DNA from: Nephrocerus scutellatus
Lineage: Eukaryota; Arthropoda; Insecta; Diptera; Pipunculidae
Reading direction: 5' to 3'
Length of the DNA: 64,000 nt
NCBI GenBank assembly: GCA_947095585.1
Contig: OX352762.1
Span: 112,560,930 to 112,624,929 of the forward strand
The translations under genes and the position numbers were made by a program. Position 1 is the stretch's first letter; every line of letters begins with the position of its first letter. The notes beneath the pieces were generated by a model, which was not told the DNA's origin, did not search any database, and saw only the letters and a program-made list of their open reading frames with translations. Shown here piece by piece: positions 48,976-58,870 of the stretch.

Positions 48976-50121
48976 AACTAATTTTAATTTTCCGCTTATT
49001 AGTAATGAGCTTAATGCGAGAGTCTATTCATAATAGAATTATTAAAGTCGACTATCGGTATTTCGAATCGCTATTTTCTATTTGATATCAATTCTATCGG
49101 AAATTTCTGCTCGACTTAAACAAAGAAAAAATGGAAAAAGGGGAATAAGCCCCTTATACCCACACGTAGTTCAGCGTTGAAGGGAAATGATCGGATCTAC
49201 CAACAAAAAAAATTTGCGAAAACAAACGAAACAAATGGTATTAATGAAGATTCATCTGTAAGAAAATTTAAAGTAACTATTATTTAGAATATAAAATATA
49301 AATCATTCGAGTAATAAACTGAAACTGCGGCTCGGTGAATGTTTGTGGTATTAACCTTCTAAGTAAACAATCAGCAATCCCACCCCCTAAGGTGAAGGCA
49401 CATATTTTGTGTGTACTCGATACTCAGAAACTAATGGTGGTCATTTGTTTCATTGTTTGTTCGCATTTATGACCTGTCTGTTGTATTGTTGAGCAAAATG
49501 CCAGCCAGATATATTTGGCCTCTTGCCATTTTCAATTTTGCACACAAATCAGGTACTTTATGTGCGTTACTTGTGAAAAGATAGAAAACATACATCGCCA
49601 CTTTAGATATAGAAACTTTTTTCTAGTTCAAGAGCGATCTCATTTGAAATATTAATAAATAAGTTTAATGTTCCCATGATAATGGTAATGATGAATGCTG
49701 TGAAAGTATGCCGGGAAAACAAAGTCATAAACACCAGAAAACATAAAACAAAAAAACATATTAATATTTGTGTATTCATTTATCACAAGAAGCAAAAAAA
49801 AGTTGGCAACTTTACGAACTGTATTTCGGATAATATATTAATGCATGGAATATACAAAATTAACGAAATTACTACAATTACAAATGATTTAAACATTGAC
49901 ATACTCGTAGTCCATTGTAAAATAAAGCTTTTGTATTAATTTTATAAAAAAAGACATAAATTAAAAATGGTCTTAATTTATCCTTGCAATGGATAGTTAT
50001 AATTTTACCACTCTGTCTGATTGTGAATTATGCTTAAATGCTCGTGCATAACAACACACCGTCTCAGTACTCATCTATATTTATTCACGGCGGTTTTATT
50101 GTTTGTTCTCAAGTCTAGATT
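48976..50121. other. Unassigned sequence
   Basis: An 87-codon lysine-rich ORF (49676-49939, plus) has no support. No repeat recognised. Confidence 0.3.
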
Positions 50122-50310
50122 TTATTTCAAAAAGTCAATTAGAGCAGTTGCTAAGATAAATAAAATAAAAACCAAGTAACAACCAGAAAATAGACTAAAC
50201 AAGAAAGGACATTCAAATCGAACTGCCCCTGTTAAGGTGTAGGTTTTTGTTATATTCTGGTCTCCATTTAAATTTATTCCCACAAAATCATGTTTTAATA
50301 TATCGTCCAT
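50122..50310 (-). CDS. Candidate small membrane protein (62 codons)
   Basis: The ATG at 50310 opens a 62-codon frame starting MDDILKHDFVG and ending with one strongly hydrophobic segment (about residues 36-58, LFSGCYLVFILFILATAL) and a short LIDFLK tail. The stop runs directly into an AATAAA-like signal. The mixture of a polar N-terminus, a single membrane helix and a nearby polyadenylation signal is more gene-like than the many chance ORFs here. I recognise no family. It could be a small ORF peptide gene, the last exon of a gene on the minus strand, or the remains of a mobile-element protein. Confidence 0.3.
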   Translation of the reverse strand: MDDILKHDFVGINLNGDQNITKTYTLTGAVRFECPFLFSLFSGCYLVFILFILATALIDFLK

Positions 50311-50319
50311 TGTGCACAC

Positions 50320-50880
50320 CTATGTGGTGTTCGAAGACCGGAATTTTTTGAAAGGTGTCAAAAATTTGCGTCAGAAGGCCCCATACAAATTGTTTTCCAA
50401 ATCCAATGTTCTCATGAAATGTACTCTATAACCCCTATACCAACACAAATCCGCCTTATTATGGAAACTGTTTCGATTCCTGGAACAATGGTCTCAATGC
50501 AGTTTTTTTCTTTCAAAAACTAATGTTTTTAGGAATCCTCTAGAATAATTATTTAGAGTCTAGAATGAGAATGAGAAGTGCTCTATCGGTATACTAATTG
50601 CCCATGAATGTTTGTGATTCTCAAAATTTTAAATGATAACAGAAACATTACCCATAATGTTAACAACTCTTGGGTGGTGATCAGTGGGATGGGGCAGCCG
50701 GGAAACGCCGATTTCTTCCGCTTGTGTACCATAAACTAACTGTCCGATGAGATATATACTTGAAACTTAAAACATAGCACAGAACTATGTTACAAAAAAA
50801 TTACACACAACACTAAAAAGAAGAATAGAATATTACATAACGAGCTAGGAAAGTGGACGTTATCTTGCGAGTAAAAACTT
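50320..50880. other. Unassigned sequence
   Basis: 50370-50400 (AGAAGGCCCCATACAAATTG) hints at a family 1 scrap. Nothing else is clear. Confidence 0.3.
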
Positions 50881-50884
50881 GAAG

Positions 50885-51710
50885 CACATGGCGGTAGCCG
50901 AGTGCGGCAATCTTGTAGAAGTTCCGCGCCTGGTGCGGTCCTTGATTTCTGTACTGGTCTAGCTTCCGGACGAGATTCTACTACTAGGCTGCTTTCTTTC
51001 GCCAGTGAGCTGTTTTTAAATATCTTCTGAACTCTTTATATTAATCTTCGCGTGCCCTCGTTCTATGAGATTGTTGCATTTTTACGTTCATTCAGTCGCT
51101 AGTTTACATTGGTCATCGAACAAGTCGTTCCGATCACTACGATTACTGCCTAAGATGGAGTCAGCATTACTAATGACAGTATTTTTAAGGCGTCTCCATT
51201 TCTCTTCTACGCCTGACATCTCATCCCCAGGACTTACTCTCCCAGCATTTAGGGCAAGTCCTATCGCTTGACCGTAGTTGTTTCTGGTATCTTCGTTGCG
51301 AAGGGCAGCCGAGTTTACTAGAATCTGATTTGCCGATGCAGTCTTTCGTGATAATGTAATCTGTCATCTCGGTACGCTCGCAACGTCATCAGGTTCGGGT
51401 TGTGGCGGCGGTCTATCAACTCGTGGTCTATCTGGTTGCGAGTGACTCCATTAGGAGATACCCAGGTGGCTTTGTGGATATTTTTACGCGCAAACCGTGT
51501 ACTCACAACGACCAAATTATTGCTTGCTGCCATCTCTATGACTTGTTGTCCATTGTCATTAGTGTTATCGTGTAAGCTATGGGCGCCAATGTACTGCCTG
51601 AATACTGGATCCCTACCAGTATTCAGACTGATTTTTACATTATACTGAGGGCAGGCTTGGAGGTCCCGTTCGACTGATTCAAAATTCTCCTTTTTCATCA
51701 TCTGGGGAAT
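50885..51710 (-). mobile_element. RTE-type LINE endonuclease fragment, copy 6 (reverse)
   Basis: The best-preserved RTE endonuclease part: ERDLQACPQYNVKISLNTGR, DPVFRQYIGAHSLHDNTNDN, NLVVVSTRFARKNIHKATW, SPNGVTRNQIDHELIDRRHN. The linker (RSDRNDLFDDQCKLAT) and a piece near ARNFYKIAALGYRH follow. In INQIDH-type endonucleases the Asp-His pair is catalytic; here it reads NQIDHELID, still present. The RT is lost. Confidence 0.87.
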
Positions 51711-52068
51711 GCTGTGTAGGTGCGTGAACGTTTATAAGGCTTATGTTTTTAAATCTGCCCCGCATACGAGTGAGTCCTGTGTGCATAATCGTTCATTTAC
51801 TGCTTTAAAGCCGATAACAGTTGGTTTCATTCTTTTTCTGACTAGAAAACCCACCCCGAACACATGATGTTTTGCATGACAGCTATAATATATGTCTCTG
51901 AATGTTGTAAGACACTATTTCTAGAAATATAAATTTAATTAAAAGCCAACAACTGAGTATTCATCCTGGACCTTTAATGCTCGTTGCATTAACTATAATT
52001 TCTATAAAGTGCGAGTACATTCCTCGTTCACCACAATCATACATAAATTTGTCCTCCTATTTTTAGTC
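51711..52068. other. Unassigned sequence
   Basis: AT-rich, nothing recognised. Confidence 0.3.
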
Positions 52069-52293
52069 GTCAAACATCCTTCTTCATTAGGGAATAAGGA
52101 AATTGTTAATGCTGAGGGTCATAATTTATTGAATGAATCTGAAAGTAAAGCAATACCAATAACGTCGTGTTGCAAATTTTTACCAAAACTTTTTGCATGC
52201 TATGTAAAGCACACCAGGAAATTAAATAAATTCATTTGTGAAGTTAACAATATTCCTGTTGTTAGGAGGGTAGGAGTGCGTTACAGGCACTAA
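52069..52293 (+). CDS. Candidate terminal exon, cysteine-containing peptide
   Basis: An acceptor-like sequence (GTCCTCCTATTTTTAG) precedes an open frame of about 75 codons ending in VGVRYRH and a stop. The peptide contains a Cys pair and further Cys residues (SCCKFLPKLFACYVKH, then FICEV), and no transposon signature. No upstream partner exon was identified. If translated from further upstream, the frame would add a hydrophobic stretch (FVLLFLVV), but it lacks an ATG there. It could equally be chance. Confidence 0.2.
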   Translation, partial: VKHPSSLGNKEIVNAEGHNLLNESESKAIPITSCCKFLPKLFACYVKHTRKLNKFICEVNNIPVVRRVGVRYRH

Positions 52294-53655
52294 GCACATT
52301 AAAAGTTAAATTAAAATGTCTAAAAGCACGTCAACTTTGTGGAGAAAACTATGTTAACATTTGTTTCATTCACACATACACACACACACCACTCAGATCC
52401 TTGTTGTGTAATCGTTCGCCTTTTGTAAAGAAGACATACAAGAATAAATTACAATTAAGACAGGATACAGCTCTGCTACTTGTTGGTGTTAGACAGTGAT
52501 TATATGAACGTAATGTACCTAGGTCGATTTGATAAATTATTTTTCCTACCCGCAGGGTTGAAACAAAATTATTTTAACGTTTGATGTATTTCCTGACTAT
52601 CTTCCATGCGACCATTAACATACGAGTGAGTGTTCAATTGTTGACCATGTGTACAAATCTTTCTCGCATTGCCCTTAGCAATGTAAGCAATTTATGTTCC
52701 CTTTTTCGTTAAACTACAGATATTTCTTTGATCTTATGATATTTCCCATTTATATATATATTTGGCTTTATAATTTCTTGCTTTGTTTTTTACTTTGCTT
52801 TGCTCATTACAGAAAAAATAAAAAGGAAAAAGGTCTTTTTACTTTTGATTTGTTTTAATCAAATTTGATTTGTTTTCTTTTTCCTGAATGTATCACGTGT
52901 TGTCTTAAAGCAATAAATGGTAAATAAATCGATGCTTTCCATTTTTTAACGTGTCATTTATCTTTTCAGTGGCAAGACAATCTAAGCTATTCCATATAAA
53001 TAACATTGGATACATTCGCTGCTAAAAATGAGCATCTACGTTCATATATCCTTGCTGCATTGTAATCACGCGCTGATTAAAATCAAGGAGCATACGAGGC
53101 AATAGCACAAATATTAAAAATATTATGTCAGTACCATCACAGATATACGTAGGTATATGCACAATTAAGATTATATAAAAATGACGATCCTAGATTATTG
53201 GTAAACCAACAACACCTACCAATAGTCTGATATAATTTCACAAGATTCCATAATATCGTATACATTTCGTGAGTTAATTGCAAAGCATAACGAATTATCT
53301 GTCGAAAAAAAACTCTCCTCTTACATAATTTGTAGCTTTGGCAGTTAATATAATATACTTATTTTATGTCATTTTCAAAGTATCTAATCTTATGCTAAAT
53401 AGACAGAAAAAAGGACACAGAGTATTCAAATAAGGGTTAATTCCAAGTTTTTTTTCGGGGATAACGTCGTCTGTAATCAATTGTTATTATTTTTTCCTCA
53501 AAGAATAGAGGATTTTTTCTATTAGTAATGATTATTATTATGCTTTGGGTTAATAGCTCAACCGCGTTATGTGTTACGAAACAACAAAGAGCCTCGGATA
53601 GTGATAGGGTAGGTTTACTGATGACGACCCTGCAAAACGTTTCAACGACAACAAA
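52294..53655. other. Unassigned AT-rich sequence
   Basis: Simple CA repeats at 52373-52389. No gene recognised. The minus-strand ORF at 53437-53754 overlaps the start of an RTE relic and was not called. Confidence 0.3.
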
Positions 53656-53659
53656 TTCT

Positions 53660-55130
53660 GGATCTGCACATGGATTGTTCGCATGCTCAACCAAATCACG
53701 TGCATTCGAATAATTATCTAAGACCATAGTCAAATATAAAGCTGACACCGCCATCCAGGAAGTGCGATGGAATGGGCCTGAAAAAATATGGATGAAAAAC
53801 TGTGATATCTACGGTGACTGCTATAGAGACTGCTATAGAAAGAGAAATCAGATGTGAATTTGTTGTAACCGATAGACTTAGGCGAAAAGTCTTAAGTTTT
53901 CCACAAGTTAATGACAAGTGATTTTAATAACAAAATTGCGAATGGGGACAGCTTGTGTAAAACTGTCGGTAAACACAACCTAAACGACACCACTTCTGGT
54001 TTCCTCATTTCAATGCAGGCGATAAACACATCGTCAACTAAATTAATGACTAAACTATACTAAACACATGCCTTCTGTATTTTAGGAGTCCGTCTTTTTC
54101 GAGTGAGTAACATTGACTCGGATCACTACCTAATAGCAGCCAAGTTGTCTTTGCGAAAATCCCGCATACCACAGCAACGGAGGATCAGTATGTGCCTCTT
54201 CAAAAATCCCGTACCAAGCTTCAAATGCCGAGTACAATGGTAACGCTCGAGACGCCAACAAACCATCGGATGTACTACGTTTTACCTGACAACCACAACG
54301 AAACCTTTTGTTTATGACGAATGCAAGCAGGAATACTTAGTTGCGCTGCACAAAATAACTAGAGCTGCTGGTGATCTCTATGAGCAGAAAAGCCAAGGGG
54401 AACACCGGATTTTCTAAAGCAGAAAGGAAGAAGAAACAGCAAGAAAAGTGCACCATCGAAGATATCGAGAGATGCTACTCCAGGAATAATGCTCAAAGTT
54501 TAACCAAATGGTAAAAAGAAAATGTTTAAGCCTCTCAGTCAATGCTGAGAACATTGAAATCAACATTTCGCTCTCAGGCAGAACGAACCATTCAACCTGG
54601 ATAATATAATATAATCAAGGTGAAGTTAGGATTGTAATATCTGAATTGAAGAATCATAAAGCTGCCGGACCTGACTTTCCTTCCAATCGAGCTTTTTAAA
54701 ACTGCAGGAGATGACTTGATAAGTGCGTACACCATTTACCTCAATCATGATGTCAAATGAAAGGCTAGGTGATGAATGAAATTTCAAAATTGTTTGCCTG
54801 ATTCACAAGTAAGGAGAAATCCTAAACAGCACAAACTAAAGAGGAATTAGGTTTCTTAAGATCGCATATAAGATCCTATCTGTCGTATTGTGAGAATGCT
54901 TGAAGCCAGTCATTAACAATTATATTGGCCTCTATGTGCGGTTTTAGGTCAATAAAGATGACAATTGACAAAATATTCACACTGCGGCAGATCCTGAAGT
55001 AGAACAAAGAAATAGAGATCGATACCCACCATCATTTTATCGATTTAAAAGACGCATATGACAGCATTGGTAGAGACGATCGCTACAAAGCTATGTTTGG
55101 TTTAGCCATAACTTCCAAACTCACACGCGA
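53660..55130 (+). mobile_element. RTE-type LINE relic, second subfamily
   Basis: Endonuclease start LSKTIVKYKADTAIQEVRWN, GPEKIWMKNCDIYGDC; a deletion; NIDSDHYLIAAKLSLRKSR; linker YDECKQEYLVALHKITRAAG, then HHREDIERCYSRNNAQ; RT start NHKAAGPDFLPIELFKTAGD, and FYRFKRRI-like/DSIGRDD. The linker differs from the other RTE copies, pointing to a separate lineage. Heavily mutated. Confidence 0.85.
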
Positions 55131-55260
55131 CGACACATCAAACGTGACGACACATTTCCCGCGAAGAATACTACACTCATTTGTATGAGTCACACTCTCC
55201 ACACATACGCTCCACACGCGTTAAATACGACACACGCGACGCACCCTTAACGTTGTTTAA
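55131..55260 (+). repeat. Family 2-like CACACGC scrap
   Basis: CACACGCGACGACACATC, ACACATACGCTCCACACGCG and CGACACACGCGACGCACCC: the same vocabulary as family 2, without clear ends. Confidence 0.5.
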
Positions 55261-55384
55261 TGTTGTTCGTATCATGTAGGAATATAATGTTGCGCAATAA
55301 TTCTGAAAAGGATATTTTATATAAAATCGGTCTTCGAATTAATCACGAACATAAACTATTACAACTACAACATTTCTTCTATCC

Positions 55385-55600
55385 TTCATCTTCTCCCAAC
55401 CACTCAAAACCCCCTCAAAAAACCCAGAAGAACCACTTAAGACTCTCATCAAAACCACCCATCAAAACTCACTCAAGACCTCTAAAGACCCCCTCAACAC
55501 TCACTCCAGACTCCCTTAAAACCAATTTTAAACCCCTAAAGATTCCCTCAAATCCCACTCAAGACCACCGGAAGACCCCTTCAAGACCTCAACATTCCTA
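55385..55600 (+). repeat. C/A-rich minisatellite 1
   Basis: A degenerate 10-13-bp unit of the type ACTCAAGACCCC, strongly C/A on the plus strand. It produces an artificial Pro/Lys/Thr-rich reading frame. Confidence 0.75.
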
Positions 55601-56985
55601 TGGGATTAGTAGTTCTCGAGTGATAAGCGCACTAACAAACAGATAGACAGACGGAGAGACGTTGTTTTTTATACGTTCACTTTTCATCGGGGGAGTTCAT
55701 TCATTCGAGATTTGATACAGGTGCAGGCGTGTGTTCTGTCCTAATGGTTCAAATAATAACCATGTTCGTACAAATTGAAGAATGCTGCTAAGTCATTAAG
55801 ATCGGGTAACGACGATTCCGCGTGAACGAAACGGAAGGCTCAAAGTCAAAGAGCCGAAGGAAGTTATAGCTGTTGGTGTTGGAGTCATGGTACAGTTACG
55901 TCCCATAGCCGGGGAAATTTGTCAACGATGCCATGATTTCCGGCACAACGGTGTCATGTCTCCACATACATATGTTTCTCGAATTGCAACGCTTGCACTG
56001 CCCTCTGCAGTGAGGGATATGACAACGTAACAGAGATATATGTATAAATATACCTATATGTATAATAATATATTAGTTTAAGTGACAAAACTGCACTAAT
56101 TCTATAATAATTCTTTAGTCAGTTGAAGCAGCAAATTAGCTGCATCAGTTTTCCATTCTTCAGAGTTATCACGTTTGGAAGTTAATTAAAAGTTGCAAAG
56201 TTCCTTTCTTTAATTTCTGTTATACACAAACTTTAGCAGGGGTGCATGAGCATGTGTGTGTATAAAAATACACATTTCTGGTTGTGCAGAATAGAAAAAT
56301 CCTTTGAGAATTGCATGTGTACCATTTATATTTCCATAATATCTCAATCCAATTGTAGCAACAATGCGTTAACCATAATGCAAAACATTTCGTTCAAGTT
56401 TGATTCTATTATAGTATATTCTTCATTTATTGAAAGCTTTAGATTAAAAGATACCTTAAAGAATTAAATTTGCTTCTTTTAATCTGAAGTTCGATTCGTA
56501 TTCACAATAAAAAATCACGCTTTGCACGTAATGTTAGAATCGGCCTGCGATGAAGGCAGAAGCTTTCCAGGAATTTAGATGAATATTGATTGTGAAGCAC
56601 GTGACATTTTTATTTAAGTTTCTCTATTTACCACTGGTTTCGATAAATCTTTCGAAATACCAGTTTTCCTTTCCTCATGCTGATAATTTTTCCCTGTTTG
56701 TTCTTGAATAAACAAGAAATAATTGAATACAATTTTTGCAGCATGACTTACTCTTAAGTCATCTATTTTTAAAGATCTTAAGTTATTATGCATCATGTAA
56801 ATAATTCTTCATGATATTATTAAATGAACGTAATATAACATTCATTTTCTATTTTTTCGGCTACCACTTTTGTTTCTTTACTAAAGCAGTAATATTAATA
56901 TTTCGCATTGTTGTCACTATTGTGTACGCACTTGCACCTACTGAGAAGCTACATATAAAATCTATCTTACTGATCTACTTTATTT
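55601..56985. other. Unassigned sequence
   Basis: 55800-55990 is relatively GC-rich and non-repetitive; the rest is AT-rich. No gene recognised. Confidence 0.3.
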
Positions 56986-56990
56986 TTATT

Positions 56991-57144
56991 GAAAACTAGC
57001 GGCGAATAAACGAGATAGCAAGTTATTTATTGAAAGAGATAAGATATAGCCCAATTTCCAAAATGCATGGAAGATGGCTTTGATCGGAAAAGGGCTACTT
57101 ATTCTACTATAACTTGCTGTCTCGTTTATCCGCCGCTAGTTTTC
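56991..57144. mobile_element. Palindromic foldback / MITE with 36-bp arms
   Basis: Left arm 56991-57026 (GAAAACTAGCGGCGAATAAA, then CGAGATAGCAAGTTAT) pairs with right arm 57109-57144 at 34 of 36 positions. The pairing resumes inward with TAGCCC and TTTCC. Total 154 bp, non-coding. A SINE begins within a few bases of its right end. Confidence 0.85.
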
Positions 57145-57149
57145 AGTCG

Positions 57150-57417
57150 CTTGCGGTCCAAGGCCTAGCTTCTCGCGACCATTTGTGTTGCGCATTTATA
57201 TTTGTGGACACAAATGGAAGGGACCTACAAATTAAGGCCGGATCCGAACGGCGAATTTGAGAAGCTTTCCGTGACAAGTGATTTACTCTCGGAACGTTTG
57301 TCACCCATTCGCGAGAGGTGCGACACTGTGAAAAATACTTTTGGTGTTACTGGGATTCGAACTACGAACCTCCTGCTTAATAGCCACGCGCATTTCCACT
57401 AAGCCACGGCGCCCACC
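57150..57417 (-). mobile_element. tRNA-derived SINE, copy 5
   Basis: Head GGTGGGCGCCGTGGCTTAGT, B box AGTTCGAATCC, the CTCTCGCGAATGGGTGACA body, and the 3' end CTAGGCCTTGGACCGCAA. The GTCTGTCGCGCC extension of copies 1 and 4 is missing, and the palindrome follows instead. Confidence 0.87.
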
Positions 57418-57419
57418 GT

Positions 57420-57835
57420 TTTACCCAATTTACAATCCCAAAAAAAGGTAGTATCATAACAACTTTAGCGCTTGGCTTGCGATTACGAATTTTTTAATTT
57501 ACTACCCCTAAGAAAACCGAAAAAAGTACTCAATCTACGCAACGCTATCGATTTTTTTAAGCCTTACTTTTTGCAAAGTAAAATGTGGTTTTTTCAGTCT
57601 ATTTCAGAAATCGCTTATGACTTAATGACCTATCGTTTATGAACGAAAGACCCACATTTAACGTTGCATACTATTAGGCTTCTAACATAAATTAGTCTAT
57701 AGACTGAATTACAACTAAATATAAATACACGGGTCTATGTAATTACTCGCAATAAATTAGCTCGTGTTTCTATAGTAGTGGAAAGTTTTTGGTAGGAACT
57801 CGTATATGTCGGCTTCTACAAGTCAGGATTTAATG
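57420..57835. other. Unassigned sequence
   Basis: AT-rich, nothing recognised. Confidence 0.3.
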
Positions 57836-57839
57836 GGAC

Positions 57840-58870
57840 TAGTTTCAGGGCCCGTTCACTCCAAAAATTTAAAAAATATATATATATATATGATATTGTG
57901 CAAAATTCTTCAGACCCACAACAAAACCCCCTCAAGAAATCCCTTAGGAAAACCTTAAAGCCCCTCAAGACAACATCAAGACCTTCTCAAAGCCCTCTTA
58001 AGACACACGTCACGAACCCAAGACCCCACTTAAGAACCCTCTCAAGACCCTCTCTAAACCCCTTCAAAAGCCTCCTCAAGATAATCTCTAAGTTTTCTCA
58101 AGACCCGATTCAAACTCCCTTAAGACCAGCACTAGAACCTCTCACGACCCCCTCAGGACCCGACTCGATGCAACACTTCGACACTCTCAAGACCCCACTA
58201 AAGACCTCCTGATAACGCCCTCAGGACCCCTCTTAAAACTTTATTAAGACCACATGAAGATCCCATTAATAACCTCTCAAACCGACACGATCAATACACC
58301 CTCAAGACACCCTCGAGACACCCTTAAGACACTCTCAAGACTTCTCAAGACCTCCAAAAGACGCCCTTTAATGACCCCGTAAAGACCTTCTTAAGACGCC
58401 CTCAAGAGCCCACTAAAGACGGGCTCAAGGCTTCTTCAGTATGAAAGAACCTATCAAAACTAAAACCACCCGCAAGAGCCCTCTTAAAGATACCGTAAAG
58501 AGCCCCTATAAAGGCCCCAGCCAAAACCCTCTCAAAACCCGCTCAAGACGAAGGGTCTAGACCCCCTCAAAGACCCATCAGATCCGCACAAGACTTTCCA
58601 AATTTATACGGAAAGTGTTGCCATCGGAGAAAAAAATGTGTGCAAAGTTTGAATAAAATCAGGTTACTTTTGAAAAAATATTTATGTGAGCCCTTCGGCA
58701 CTGGGGCCAGATTACATCCGAACAGTTTTACGTAAAGTGTTTCATCGGACATAGGCATGTCTGCAAAGTTTGAATAAAATGGGTTTAATTGAAAATAAAA
58801 TATATGGAAGCCCCTAGACCCTCGGGCCCGATTACTACCAAATTTTAATGGAAAGTCACACACAAACACA
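57840..58870 (-). repeat. Family 1 repeat interrupted by a minisatellite (reverse)
   Basis: 57845-57875 (AGGGCCCGTTCACTCCAAAA) matches the reverse of the 45750 region of the long family 1 copy, and 58590-58860 holds two more reverse units (GTTGCCATCGGAG, GGGGCCAGATTAC, CCTCGGGCCCGATTAC). The minisatellite at 57900-58565 sits between them. Confidence 0.65.
57900..58565 (+). repeat. C/A-rich minisatellite 2
   Basis: More than 50 degenerate copies of a unit near CCCTCAAGAC (10-13 bp, with CTTAAGACCC variants), strand-asymmetric. Same unit as at 55385-55600. It gives a spurious 104-codon ORF. Confidence 0.85.

Noticed and set aside
53437..53754. 105-codon minus-strand ORF
   Set aside because: It overlaps, on the opposite strand, the readable endonuclease start of an RTE relic, and its tail is low complexity.
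55260..55646. 128-codon plus-strand ORF rich in Pro, Ser and Lys
   Set aside because: It runs through the C/A-rich minisatellite; the composition follows from the repeat unit.
57898..58212. 104-codon ORF with PLKT-like repeats
   Set aside because: Product of the second minisatellite, with no independent support.
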